A DNA stretch of 64,000 bases. It comes from Bradyrhizobium sp. LTSP849. Lineage in GTDB: Bacteria; Pseudomonadota; Alphaproteobacteria; Rhizobiales; Xanthobacteraceae. The translations under genes were made by a program, and so were the position numbers. Shown one piece after another: positions 33,596-43,045 of the stretch (its first letter is position 1; every line of letters begins with the position of its first letter). The stretch covers positions 1 through 64,000 of the forward strand of contig NZ_JYMR01000004.1 in assembly GCF_000938255.1 (NCBI RefSeq). The letters are read 5' to 3'. The notes beneath the pieces are model-generated. The model did no database searches. It was not told the origin of the DNA and worked only from the letters and a program-made list of their open reading frames with translations.

Positions 33596-36472
33596 TTGCG
33601 TCTGATCAGGCGCCTCGCGCCCATCGCGCTGGGCCTCATGATTCTTGTCGCCGCGTCGCCTGCACGCGCGCTTGACGCTGTCAGCGTCCGCGGCGACGCG
33701 CCCGCGATCGACCTCACCGGCGTGCTCGAGCACCAGCGCAGCGACGCCGACCGCATCCAGGTCTCCACCGCGCCCGGAACCGACGGCATCGTCCGCCGCA
33801 TCGAGGTGCGCGCCCGCGAAGGCGGCCAGAACTGGGTGGTGTTCGCGCTCGCCAACAACACCGACGACCAGCTCGACCGCCTGATCGTCGCCCCGCATTA
33901 CCGCATCGTCTCGTCGGGCCTGCTGTGGCCCGACCTCGGGCTGTCGCGCATCGCGACCATCACGCCCTCGACCGGCGACCGGCCGGAGCGGCAGGAGAGC
34001 CCGACCGCCGACGTGTTCCGCATCACGCTCGATCCCGGTGCCGTCATCACCTTCGTCGCGGAACTGCGTACCGACAAGCTGCCGCAGCTCTATCTGTGGG
34101 AGCCGGAAGCCTACAAGGACAAGGTCAACTCCTTCACGCTCTACCAGGGCATCGTGATCGGAATCTCCGGTCTGCTTGCGCTGGTGCTGACCATCCTGTT
34201 CGTCGTCAAGGGCAGCATCATGTTCCCGGCCGCCGCGGCGCTGGCCTGGGCGGTGCTGGTCTATATCGGCGTCGATTTCGGCTTCTGGGGCAAGGTCCTC
34301 GACATGTCGAACAACGCCGAGCGCATCTGGCGCGCGGCGGGTGAAGCGATCCTGGCGGCCACGCTGCTGGTGTTCCTGTTCGCCTATCTCAACCTCAGTC
34401 GATGGCATGTGCGCTATTCGCACATCACGGTGGGTTGGCTGGCCTTCCTGGGGTCGCTGGTGGCTCTCGCTTTGTTCGACCCGGCGGTGGCCTCCGGCAT
34501 CGCGCGCATATCGCTGGTGCTGATCGCCTTCGCCGGCTTCGCGCTGATCGTCTATCTCTCCACCCACGGCTTCGACCGCGCGGTGCTGCTGATCCCGACC
34601 TGGTTCCTGCTGGTGATCTGGGTGGTCGCGGCCGGCATGACGGTGGCGGGCTCCGTCACCAACGACATCGTCGGCCCGGCGCTGCTCGGCGGCCTCGTGT
34701 TGATCGTGATGCTGATCGGCTTCACGGTCATGCAGCACGCCTTTGCCGGCGGCGGCGCCACCACCGGCGTCGTCTCTGACATCGAGCGGCGCGCGCTGGC
34801 GCTGGCCGGTTCCGGCGATTTGATCTGGGACTGGGACGTCTCCGCCGACAAGGTTTTCACCAGCCCCGAGACCGAAGCCCTGCTCGGCCTCAAGCGCGGC
34901 ACGCTGGAAGGCCCGGCCGCGTCGTGGCTGGAAGTGCTGCACCCGCTCGACCAGGACCGTTTCCGCGCAGCGCTCGACAGCGTGCTCGACCAACGCCGCG
35001 GCCGCCTGGTTCAGGATTTCCGCCTGCGCACTCCGGACGGACATTTCATGTGGTTCGCGCTGAAGGCGCGTCCCGTGGTCGGCTCCGACGGCGAGGTCTC
35101 ACGCGTGGTCGGCACGCTCACCGACGTCACTGAGCTGCGCAACGCCGAGGAGCGCCTGCTGCACGATTCCGTGCATGACAACCTCACCGGCCTGCCCAAC
35201 CGCAAACTGTTCATGGACCGGTTAGGCGCGGTCGCGCACTTCGCCAAGACCATGCCGACGCTGCGGCCGACGCTGATGGTGATCGACCTCGACCGCTTCA
35301 AGCAGGTCAACGATTCCGTCGGCATCGCGGTCGGCGATTCCATCCTGCTGACGCTCGCCCGCCGCCTCACCCGCATCCTGAAGCCGCAGGACACGCTGGC
35401 GCGGCTCGCCGGCGACCAGTTCGGCCTGATCCTGCTCTCCGAGCAGGACCCTGCCCGCATCACCGCCTTCGCCGAGACCATCCGCAAGACCATCCGCGCG
35501 CCGATCGCCTTCAACGACCGCGAGATTTTTCTCACGGCCTCGATCGGGCTCGCCCTTTCTGATCCGCAAGTTCAACTGACTGACGAGATCATCAAGGACG
35601 CCGAGCTTGCGATGTACCATTCCAAGCGCATCGGCGGCGACCGCATCGACGTCTACAAGTCCGCCATGCGCGCGCGAAAAACCGATCGCCTGACGCTGGA
35701 AAGCGAGCTGCGCCGCGCCATCGAGCGGCAGGAGCTCACCATCCTGTACCAGCCGATCGTGCGGCTGGAGGATCGTTCGGTCGCGGGCTTCGAGGCGCTG
35801 GTGCGCTGGGACCACCCGAAGCTCGGGCGCATGGCGCCGTCGGAATTCATCACCATCGCGGAAGAGACCGGCCTGATCATCGACCTCGGCATGTTCGTGC
35901 TCGACCAGACCGCAAAGCAGCTCTCGATCTGGCAGCGCGCGATGCGCTCGCGCGAACCGATCTTCGCCAGCGTCAACGTCTCCTCGCGGCAGCTGCTGCG
36001 CCACGACCTGATCCACGACATCCGCACCGTGCTGTCGCGCTCGTCGGTGGCGCGCGGCACGCTGAAGCTGGAACTGACGGAATCGCTGGTGATGGAGAAC
36101 CCGGAGCACGCGGCACAGATGCTGACGCGGATCCGCGAGCTCGGCACCGGACTATCACTCGACGATTTCGGCACCGGCCATTCGTCGCTGGCCTATCTCC
36201 AGCGCTTCCCGTTCGACACCATCAAGATCGACCAGTCCTTCGTCCGCACCACCAATCGCGGCACCCGCCCGGTGATCCTGAAGTCGATCATCGCGCTCGC
36301 GCATGATCTCGGCATGGACGTGGTGGCGGAAGGCGCCGAGACCGATTCCGACGCTGTCGAGCTCTACCAGCTGGGCTGCGAATACGCGCAGGGCTTTGCC
36401 TTCGGCGAGCCGATGGACGCGGACGCCGCGATGCGGCTGCTCACGGAAGTGCGGCTGGAAGCGGCGAGCTAG
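33596..36472 (+). CDS. 7TMR-DISM / PAS / GGDEF / EAL membrane protein (probable c-di-GMP phosphodiesterase)
   Basis: About 958 residues. Order: signal peptide (LAPIALGLMILVAASPARALD), periplasmic domain to about 180, and seven membrane helices about 185-400 (YQGIVIGISGLLALVLT first). A PAS domain follows (IWDWDVSADKVFTSPETEALLG), then GGDEF about 540-700 and EAL about 715-955. The GGDEF active site reads AGDQF, so cyclase activity is probably lost. The EAL site is present (FEALVRW), as are ELTESLVMEN, SLDDFGTGHSS and a DVVAEGAE motif. The TTG at 33596 follows GGAGA by seven bases. Confidence 0.9.
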   Translation: MRLIRRLAPIALGLMILVAASPARALDAVSVRGDAPAIDLTGVLEHQRSDADRIQVSTAPGTDGIVRRIEVRAREGGQNWVVFALANNTDDQLDRLIVAPHYRIVSSGLLWPDLGLSRIATITPSTGDRPERQESPTADVFRITLDPGAVITFVAELRTDKLPQLYLWEPEAYKDKVNSFTLYQGIVIGISGLLALVLTILFVVKGSIMFPAAAALAWAVLVYIGVDFGFWGKVLDMSNNAERIWRAAGEAILAATLLVFLFAYLNLSRWHVRYSHITVGWLAFLGSLVALALFDPAVASGIARISLVLIAFAGFALIVYLSTHGFDRAVLLIPTWFLLVIWVVAAGMTVAGSVTNDIVGPALLGGLVLIVMLIGFTVMQHAFAGGGATTGVVSDIERRALALAGSGDLIWDWDVSADKVFTSPETEALLGLKRGTLEGPAASWLEVLHPLDQDRFRAALDSVLDQRRGRLVQDFRLRTPDGHFMWFALKARPVVGSDGEVSRVVGTLTDVTELRNAEERLLHDSVHDNLTGLPNRKLFMDRLGAVAHFAKTMPTLRPTLMVIDLDRFKQVNDSVGIAVGDSILLTLARRLTRILKPQDTLARLAGDQFGLILLSEQDPARITAFAETIRKTIRAPIAFNDREIFLTASIGLALSDPQVQLTDEIIKDAELAMYHSKRIGGDRIDVYKSAMRARKTDRLTLESELRRAIERQELTILYQPIVRLEDRSVAGFEALVRWDHPKLGRMAPSEFITIAEETGLIIDLGMFVLDQTAKQLSIWQRAMRSREPIFASVNVSSRQLLRHDLIHDIRTVLSRSSVARGTLKLELTESLVMENPEHAAQMLTRIRELGTGLSLDDFGTGHSSLAYLQRFPFDTIKIDQSFVRTTNRGTRPVILKSIIALAHDLGMDVVAEGAETDSDAVELYQLGCEYAQGFAFGEPMDADAAMRLLTEVRLEAAS

Positions 36473-36750
36473 TCGCTCTTTACCGTTGGGCGCCGCCGGT
36501 CACTCTTCAGCTTCGTGAACCGCACGGTCTGGCCGTCCGGCATCCGCGTGGCCTTGAAACCCGCGGAGAGGCAGGCTTCGCGCTGCGGCATCTGAATATC
36601 CGGGCTGCGCGAGGTGTCCCACCATGAGGCACGATTCGCCGCGCGCGGCAGAGCCCCGCCGATGATCTCCTCGATCTGCTCAAAGCTCAGCACGAATTCC
36701 GCCTGCTTGTGCCGCATCAGGTAATCGCGCAACGCGTCGTAGTCGTTCAC
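36469..36750 (-). CDS. DUF7662-like small protein
   Basis: 93 residues with YDALRDYLMRHKQAEFVLSF, EQIEEIIGGALPRAANR and ASWWDTSRSPD, a pattern (LxxYL, SFEQIEEIIG, LP, WW) I associate with DUF7662. These are cytosolic proteins of unknown function that may be defence or nucleotide related. Its stop overlaps that of the EAL gene by four bases, tail to tail. The family name is from memory and unverified. Confidence 0.7.
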   Translation of the reverse strand: MNDYDALRDYLMRHKQAEFVLSFEQIEEIIGGALPRAANRASWWDTSRSPDIQMPQREACLSAGFKATRMPDGQTVRFTKLKSDRRRPTVKSD

Positions 36751-36896
36751 CGCCGTCCTCTATCCATTTGTCCGCGGCCTGATCTGCTCAAAAGCAGGAC
36801 TCGCGGAAACCAATTCTTAACTCATTGCGGCAGCGCCGTCCCGGCTTAAACACTACGCAAGATTTCAGGCGCATCCACTAATGTCGGGAGCAACGG

Positions 36897-38393
36897 ATGC
36901 TGTCTGGATGGCGCGAAGTCACGGCCCGCCGGCCGTGGCGAATTTCGGCGAAGCTGCTGATCATCTCGTCCGTCGTGACGGTGATCGGCTTTTCCGCCGT
37001 TTGCGTCAACGTGATGCTGGACATGCGTCGCGGCGAGGAGGCGTTGGCCCGCCAGACACTGGAAAACCTGGCCACGACGATCGAAGCCGACATCAGCCGC
37101 AATATCGAGATCTACGACCTGTCCCTGAAGGCGGTCACCAGCAACATGCTGCTGCCCGAGATCGCCTCGGTCTCGAAGCCGGTCCGCCACCTCATCCTGT
37201 TCGATCATGCGACCACGGCCCGGCATTTCGGCGCCATCCAGGTGTTCGATGCCGACGGCAGGCTGACCATCGACGCCTCCACGCTCGATCCCCTGCTGGA
37301 GAACCGCGCCGAAGAGGACTATTTCAAGGTTCATCGTGACAACCCCGGCATCGGACTGTTCATCAGCCGGCCGATGTTGTTCCGCGGCGCCTATTCGATC
37401 GTGCTGAGCCGCCGCATCAGCGATACCGACGGCGGCTTCATGGGAGTGGTCGCCGGCTCGATCCGCTTCAGCTATTTCCACGAGCTGTTCGAGCGGCTGA
37501 GCCTCGATCCCGAGGATACCATCACCGTGCTCAAGCGCGACCGCACCATCATGATGCGGCGGCCGTTCGACCTCGACATCATCGGCAAGAATCTCGGCGA
37601 CCAGCCGGTCTGGAAGTCCGACAATCTCAAAGTGGGCGGCTCGTTCGCCGGACAGGGACCGATCGACGGCACACCGCGGCTCTATGTCCGCAGCAGCGGG
37701 ACCAGTCCGTTGTTCGTGGTGGCCGGAAAGCCGCTCAGCTCGGTGTTCGCGCTGTGGCAGAGGGAGGCGCTTCGCATCGGCGCCGTGATCCTGGTGCTCG
37801 CCCTGTTCGTGCTGGGGTCGGCGATCCTGCTCGCGCGTGAGATCGGCCGCCGCGCCGATGCCGAAAGCAAGCTCGAGGAGATGGCGACGACGGACGCGCT
37901 GACGGGCCTGCGCAACCGCCGCAAGTTCGACCATGTCATCGATATCGAATGGCGCCGCGCCATGCGCCAGAAGACGCAGATCGCACTGCTGATGATCGAT
38001 GCCGATCATTTCAAGGCCTACAACGACACGTTCGGTCATCAGGCCGGCGACCAGGTGCTGGTCGGCATCGCCATCTGCATCTCCGATTCGGTGCGCCGCG
38101 CCGGCGACTGCGCCGCGCGCTATGGCGGCGAGGAATTCGCCGTGCTGCTGCCGAACACCTCGGTCACAGAGGCCTTTGAGGTCGCCGAGATGATCCGCGG
38201 CAAGGTGCAGGGCTGGTCGGACGACGGGGCCGGATCGACCGTCTCCTGCGGCATCGCCAGCCTCGTTCCCACCGCCGGCCTGGACTGGACGGTCCTGGTC
38301 GCCGCCGCCGACAAGGCGCTCTATGCCGCAAAAGCCGGCGGCCGCAACCAGTCCGTGGTGGCAAACCTTCCGAGGCTGTCGCTGGTGGCGTAG
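36897..38393 (+). CDS. Membrane diguanylate cyclase with Cache-type sensor
   Basis: 498 residues. One membrane helix about 16-40 (AKLLIISSVVTVIGFSAVCV), a periplasmic PDC/Cache sensor about 45-290 (DYFKVHRDNPGIGLFISRPM) and a second helix about 298-320 precede the GGDEF domain, about 335-490. The active site is intact (GGEEF) and the inhibitory I-site RAGD lies five residues before it, so product feedback is expected. DALTGLRNRRKFD and MIDADHFKAYNDTFGH are also canonical. It makes c-di-GMP, next to a probable phosphodiesterase gene. Confidence 0.93.
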   Translation: MLSGWREVTARRPWRISAKLLIISSVVTVIGFSAVCVNVMLDMRRGEEALARQTLENLATTIEADISRNIEIYDLSLKAVTSNMLLPEIASVSKPVRHLILFDHATTARHFGAIQVFDADGRLTIDASTLDPLLENRAEEDYFKVHRDNPGIGLFISRPMLFRGAYSIVLSRRISDTDGGFMGVVAGSIRFSYFHELFERLSLDPEDTITVLKRDRTIMMRRPFDLDIIGKNLGDQPVWKSDNLKVGGSFAGQGPIDGTPRLYVRSSGTSPLFVVAGKPLSSVFALWQREALRIGAVILVLALFVLGSAILLAREIGRRADAESKLEEMATTDALTGLRNRRKFDHVIDIEWRRAMRQKTQIALLMIDADHFKAYNDTFGHQAGDQVLVGIAICISDSVRRAGDCAARYGGEEFAVLLPNTSVTEAFEVAEMIRGKVQGWSDDGAGSTVSCGIASLVPTAGLDWTVLVAAADKALYAAKAGGRNQSVVANLPRLSLVA

Positions 38394-38440
38394 CTCTGCG
38401 CTGCGATTGGGCGGTGAACAACTCACCAAATCCTCAGGTG

Positions 38441-38568
38441 TCGTCCCGGCGAAGGCCGGGCCCCATAACCACAGGGAGTGGTTTGGCGAAGACTCGCAGT
38501 TCGGTACGCCTACCGCTCGCAATCGATAGATCACGCGGTATGGGTCCCGGCCTTCGCCGGGACGACAT
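38441..38568. repeat. Dispersed palindromic repeat, 'cgtcccggcgaaggccggg' family, copy 2
   Basis: Same arms and core as 32010-32140 (cataaccacagggagtggttt, agatcacgcggtatgggtcccgg). It fills most of the 183-base convergent gap between the diguanylate cyclase and galU. Confidence 0.85.
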
Positions 38569-38576
38569 CGGCGACG

Positions 38577-39452
38577 CTACTGCCCCAGATACTTCTTCAT
38601 CTCCGCGATCAACCCGTCGCGCAGCTCAGGCCGCTTCAGGCCGTAGGCGATGTTGGCGCGGAGGAAGCCGGGCTTGGAGCCGCAATCGTGGCGCTCGCCC
38701 TCGAACTCGACGCCGTAGAATTTCTGCGATTTGGCGAGCCCGATCATGGCGTCGGTGAGCTGGATCTCGCCGCCGGCACCGCGCTCCTGGGTCTCCAGGA
38801 TCTTGAAGATTTCGGGCTGAAGAATGTAGCGGCCGGTGATCGAAAGGTTGGAGGGCGCGGTGCCCTTGGCCGGCTTCTCGACCATACCGTCGACCTCAAA
38901 CATCTTGCCGGTGCGTTTCCCCACGCCACAGATGCCATATTGATGGGTGAGATGATCGGGCACCGCCTCGACCGCGATGACGTTGGACTTTTCGCCGAGC
39001 TTGTTGGCCGTATCAATCATCTGCTTCAGGCAGCCCGGCGAATTGAGCACGAGCTCGTCGGGCAGCACGACCGCGAACGGCTCGTTGCCGACGATGTCGC
39101 GCGCGCACCAGACCGCGTGGCCAAGGCCGAGCGGCGCCTGCTGACGAGTGAAGCTGACGGCGCCGGCTTCGGGCTGGTTCTGCGCCAGAACGTCCTGCTC
39201 GGCCTTCTTGCCGCGCGCGGCCAGCGTCGCGTCGAGCTCGAACATCCGGTCGAAATGATCTTCGATGACATTCTTGTTGCGGCCGGTGACGAAGATGAAA
39301 TGCTCGATGCCGGCTTCCCTCGCCTCGTCATAGACGTACTGGATCAGCGGCTTGTCGACGATGGTGAGCATTTCCTTCGGCATCGCCTTGGTGGCGGGCA
39401 GGACGCGGGTGCCGAGGCCGGCGACGGGGAATACGGCTTTGCGGATTTTCAT
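38577..39452 (-). CDS. galU: UTP-glucose-1-phosphate uridylyltransferase
   Basis: 291 residues. It makes UDP-glucose for exopolysaccharide, glycolipid and trehalose synthesis. The nucleotide-binding start KAVFPVAGLGTRVLPATKAMPKE is canonical, followed by DKPLIQYVYDEA, FVTGRNKNVIEDHFD, VVLPDELV and GMVEKPAKG. It is monocistronic with a 174-base divergent spacer to the transglycosylase gene. Confidence 0.96.
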   Translation of the reverse strand: MKIRKAVFPVAGLGTRVLPATKAMPKEMLTIVDKPLIQYVYDEAREAGIEHFIFVTGRNKNVIEDHFDRMFELDATLAARGKKAEQDVLAQNQPEAGAVSFTRQQAPLGLGHAVWCARDIVGNEPFAVVLPDELVLNSPGCLKQMIDTANKLGEKSNVIAVEAVPDHLTHQYGICGVGKRTGKMFEVDGMVEKPAKGTAPSNLSITGRYILQPEIFKILETQERGAGGEIQLTDAMIGLAKSQKFYGVEFEGERHDCGSKPGFLRANIAYGLKRPELRDGLIAEMKKYLGQ

Positions 39453-39626
39453 GTGATTGATCGAATACCTTGGGGCGCACGTGAAAGAAGCAATGGCATC
39501 TTGCTAGCCGTTTTGCAGCCGGCAACAAAGGCGGTTGTAGGGCTCCGTCCCAGGGAATTTGAGAAAAAGGTCACCAGCAAAAATTCACCTTTGTTAAGAT
39601 ATTGGCAACCGTAACGAGGCCTCCTG

Positions 39627-41033
39627 ATGGCGGATTTTCGGCCGGACAGGTGGGACATGAGGCAATTGGTGACAGGGGTAGCTTTATCTTGGACCGGCGC
39701 AACAATGCTTGCGGCCGCCCTGCTGTTCCCGCCTGCCGCGCAAGCCCAGTCCCAGAATGGCCTGTCGAACCTGTTCGGCGGCATTTTCTCTGGCTCGAGC
39801 CCGGCCCCCTCGCAACCCGCCCCCGGTCCCGCGGGCGCCCAGCCTTGGAGCGGCGAGGACGGGGCCTCCGGCCATCCGCTGATGACCGCCGCGGCAATCC
39901 GCGAGGCGGCTTCCAATTTCAACAATTGCGTCGCCGGGATGTGGCCTGATGCCGCACGACGAAACATCACCCAGGAGAATTTTCAGCGCTTCACCGCAGG
40001 GCTCGCGCCTGATCTGCGCATCATGGACCTGATGGATTCGCAGCCGGAGTTCACCAAGTCGATCTGGGACTATCTCGACATCCTCGTGAACGACAACCGC
40101 CTCGCCAAGGGCAAGGAAGTCCTCGCCAAATACAAGGCGCAGTTCGACGCCACCGAAAAAGCCTATGGTGTCGACCGCTATATCATCGCGGCGATCTGGG
40201 GCATCGAGTCCAACTATTCAACGCAGATGGGCGACCGCAGCGTGCTGCAATCGACCGCGACGCTTGCCTGCGTCGGCCGCCGCCAGGCCTATTTCAAGGA
40301 CGAGTTCCTCTCGGCGCTGGAAATCCTCAACCGCGGCGATCTGCGCCCTGAGCAGTTGCGCGGCTCCTGGGCCGGCGCGTTCGGCCCGACTCAGTTCATG
40401 CCGACCGCGTTCAAGCGCTTTGCCGTGGACGGCGATGGCGATGGACGGCGCGACGTCGTCGACAATCCCACCGACCTGATCGCCTCCACCGCCAACAATC
40501 TGAAGAAGGACGGCTGGCAGACCGGCCAGACCTGGGGTTTTGAGGTCGTGGTGCCGCAGGGCTTCAACTACATGCTGGCCGACCGCGCCAAGGCGATGAC
40601 GATCGCGCAGTGGGAAAAGCTTGGGCTCAAGCGCCCGACCAACCAGCCCTTCCCGCATCCGGCGGAGAAAGCCTATTTGCTGGCACCGGCCGGCGCGCAA
40701 GGCCCGGGCTTTCTGATGATGCAGAACTTCCGGGTCATCATGAAATATAATCCGGCTGAGGCCTATGCTATGGCGATCGGCCATTTCGCCGACCGCCTGC
40801 GCGGCGGCCAGCCCTTTGTGCAGCCCTGGCCGCGGCAGGAACGGGAGCTGTCCCGCACCGAGCGGCTGGAACTCCAGCAGCTGCTGGTCCAGCGCGGCTT
40901 CTACAAGGGCACGCCGGACGGCCAGTTCGGCGGCCAGACCCGGGACGCGCTGCGCAGCTTCCAGGCCTCGATCGGGGTCCCCGCGGACGGATTTGCTTCA
41001 TCGGACGTGCTGGAACGGCTGCGCGGGCGGTAA
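39627..41033 (+). CDS. Lytic murein transglycosylase (MltB-like) with peptidoglycan-binding domain
   Basis: 468 residues. A signal sequence (GATMLAAALLFPPAAQAQ) and Pro/Ser linker precede the SLT-like domain, about 95-385. The catalytic region is AAIWGIESNYSTQMGDRSVLQSTATLA (Glu in GIESNY), followed by GSWAGAFGPTQFMPTAF. A C-terminal PG_binding_1 repeat follows (LQQLLVQRGFYKGTPDGQFGGQTRDALRSFQ). It cleaves glycan strands to 1,6-anhydromuropeptides in the periplasm. A start at 39657 (MRQLVTGV) is also possible. Confidence 0.93.
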   Translation: MADFRPDRWDMRQLVTGVALSWTGATMLAAALLFPPAAQAQSQNGLSNLFGGIFSGSSPAPSQPAPGPAGAQPWSGEDGASGHPLMTAAAIREAASNFNNCVAGMWPDAARRNITQENFQRFTAGLAPDLRIMDLMDSQPEFTKSIWDYLDILVNDNRLAKGKEVLAKYKAQFDATEKAYGVDRYIIAAIWGIESNYSTQMGDRSVLQSTATLACVGRRQAYFKDEFLSALEILNRGDLRPEQLRGSWAGAFGPTQFMPTAFKRFAVDGDGDGRRDVVDNPTDLIASTANNLKKDGWQTGQTWGFEVVVPQGFNYMLADRAKAMTIAQWEKLGLKRPTNQPFPHPAEKAYLLAPAGAQGPGFLMMQNFRVIMKYNPAEAYAMAIGHFADRLRGGQPFVQPWPRQERELSRTERLELQQLLVQRGFYKGTPDGQFGGQTRDALRSFQASIGVPADGFASSDVLERLRGR

Positions 41034-41116
41034 AATCGCGCCGAAAGTAACCCTGAAGCGGGATTTTGGCCGATCCCCGGTGTATTGCCCCAAGAATCTG
41101 CAAGAGAATTTGCCCG

Positions 41117-41145
41117 TTTGGCGCCTGATTCCGTTATTATATTGA
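41117..41145 (+). promoter_or_regulatory. Weak candidate promoter before the SGNH hydrolase gene
   Basis: TTTGGC, 17-base spacer, TATTGA in an AT-richer stretch about 40 bases before the start codon. Confidence 0.3.
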
Positions 41146-41182
41146 GCTACTTCCAGACCCCGTTGCGCGTGCCCGAGATCGC

Positions 41183-42910
41183 ATGTCGAAGCACAAGTCC
41201 CTGTTCAAGGCACTGACCGAGACCGGCCCGTTGATCGCGCTGGGGACGGCGCTTGCGATCCTGGTCCTGATCGCGGGACCCGCTTCGGCGCAGTTCTTCA
41301 ACTTCCCCGGCTTCGGCGGCCCACCGCAACGTCAGGCTCCACAACAACGGGGCGGCGGCCGCGACGGTGGCTGGTTCGGCGGCGATTTCTTCGCACCATT
41401 CCAGCAGCAACAGCCGCAGGCCCCGCGCCAGGATTTTTCGCGCGCGCCGGCGCCGACCAAGCACGACGGCATTCCGGACAAGAACGTGCTGGTGATCGGC
41501 GACGCCATGGCGGACTGGCTCGCCTACGGCCTGGAAGACGCCTACACCGAGCAGCCCGACATGGGCGTGATCCGCAAGCACAAGACCACCTCCGGCCTGA
41601 TCAAGTACCAGCCCAAAGGCGAGCCCTCGGACTGGGCAGCCGCTGCGAAGGGAATCCTGGAAACCGAGAAGCCCGAAATCATCGTCGTCATGCTCGGCCT
41701 CAACGACCGCATCTCGATCCGCGAACCCGTCGCGGACAAAGCGGACAAGGCATCGGATAAGGCTTCGGACAAGGACAAGAAGAACGACAAGGGCGCGCGC
41801 GCCAAGCCGCCAGGCAAGCCAGGAGATGGCAAGCCGGGCGACGCCAAGCCGAACGGCACCGACACCGCCGCCAAGCCCGACGACAAGCCGGCCGACACCG
41901 ACCTTCCGCAGGACGATGCCGACAACGCCGACACGCCGGTAGCAGCCCCCGAAAAGACTGCGCGCAATCCAAACGGCCTCTACGAATTCCGCGACGACCG
42001 CTGGGTCGAGCTCTACAGCAAGAAGATCGAAGAGCTCGCCGCCGTCCTCAAGACCAAGGGCGTGCCGGTGCTCTGGGTCGGCCTGCCTGCGATCCGCGGG
42101 CCGAAGGGCACCGCGGACATGCTGTTCCTGGATTCGCTCTATCGCGAGGGCGCGGCCAAGGCCGGCATCACCTATGTCGACGTCTGGGACGGCTTTGTCG
42201 ACGAAGCCGGCCGCTTCCTCCAGAAGGGCCCGGACTTCGAAGGCCAGATCCGTCAGCTCCGCAGCTATGACGGCGTCTATTTCACCAAGCCCGGCGCGCG
42301 CAAGCTCGCGCATTATGTTGAGCGCGAGATCACGCGCCTGCTCGCAGGCCGCTCCGGCCCGATCGCGCTGCCGAGCGAGCCGGCGACGCCCGACACCAGC
42401 GCCGAGCCCGGCAAGCCCGCGCCACGGCCGCTGGCAGGCCCGATCGTGCCGCTGGTTGCGGCCTCGATCTCGACCGATCAATTGCTGGGCGGACCGGGCA
42501 CGCGTCCCGCTGCCGTCGATGCGCTCGCCGCGAAGACGCTGGTGAAGGGCGAGCCGCTGGCGGCGCCCGCGGGCCGTGCCGATGATTATGCCTGGCCACG
42601 CCGCGAAGTCGGGCGCGAGCAGGCCAAGGGCGATACGCCGATGGCGGCAACGACGCCGGATGGTGGTGCTGCTGCTCCCGGCACGCCGGGTGCGGCCGCA
42701 GCGATCGCGCCGCCAAAGCTGACGCCGAAGAAGCCCGCGGTGCCGCAGCAGCCCGCGCAGGCCACGCCGTCAATGCGCGATTTCTTTGGCTTCGGATCTC
42801 CGCAGCCACCGCCGCGACAGTTGGCGCCGGCACCGGGGCCGCGCAATCCGAATCCCGCGATCCCGCGTCCGCCGGGCAATGTCGGACGATCGGCGGAAGT
42901 GATCCGGTAG
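41183..42910 (+). CDS. Secreted SGNH/GDSL hydrolase (DUF459)
   Basis: 575 residues. A signal sequence (LGTALAILVLIAGPASAQ) and a Gln/Pro/Gly-rich segment precede the hydrolase core: VLVIGDAMADWLAYGLEDAY (block I, GDAMAD in place of GDS), MLGLNDRISIR (block III) and DGVYFTKPGARKLA (block V, but with Asp-Gly-Val where DxxH would be). A long Lys/Asp/Pro insert of about 80 residues (residues about 190-265) interrupts the domain, and a Pro/Ala-rich tail of about 170 residues ends it. The role is probably trimming cell-envelope acyl groups. Confidence 0.85.
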   Translation: MSKHKSLFKALTETGPLIALGTALAILVLIAGPASAQFFNFPGFGGPPQRQAPQQRGGGRDGGWFGGDFFAPFQQQQPQAPRQDFSRAPAPTKHDGIPDKNVLVIGDAMADWLAYGLEDAYTEQPDMGVIRKHKTTSGLIKYQPKGEPSDWAAAAKGILETEKPEIIVVMLGLNDRISIREPVADKADKASDKASDKDKKNDKGARAKPPGKPGDGKPGDAKPNGTDTAAKPDDKPADTDLPQDDADNADTPVAAPEKTARNPNGLYEFRDDRWVELYSKKIEELAAVLKTKGVPVLWVGLPAIRGPKGTADMLFLDSLYREGAAKAGITYVDVWDGFVDEAGRFLQKGPDFEGQIRQLRSYDGVYFTKPGARKLAHYVEREITRLLAGRSGPIALPSEPATPDTSAEPGKPAPRPLAGPIVPLVAASISTDQLLGGPGTRPAAVDALAAKTLVKGEPLAAPAGRADDYAWPRREVGREQAKGDTPMAATTPDGGAAAPGTPGAAAAIAPPKLTPKKPAVPQQPAQATPSMRDFFGFGSPQPPPRQLAPAPGPRNPNPAIPRPPGNVGRSAEVIR

Positions 42911-42922
42911 GCCACTGATCTC

Positions 42923-43030
42923 TTGTCCCGGCCGCAGAGCCGGGGCCCAGCTCTACCAACACCCACAACGAATGGGCCCCGGCTCTGCAACGCGGCGTTT
43001 CACGCCGCATTGCGTCCGGGGCACGAGAGA
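42923..43030. repeat. Dispersed palindromic repeat, 'tgtcccggacgcaatg' family, copy 2
   Basis: GCAGAGCCGGGGCCCA and TGGGCCCCGGCTCTGC are perfect 16-base inverted arms. gtttcacgccgcattgcgtccgggg matches, in reverse, the left part of 6599-6725. Confidence 0.75.
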
Positions 43031-43045
43031 TGCGTGGTTCGTCGC

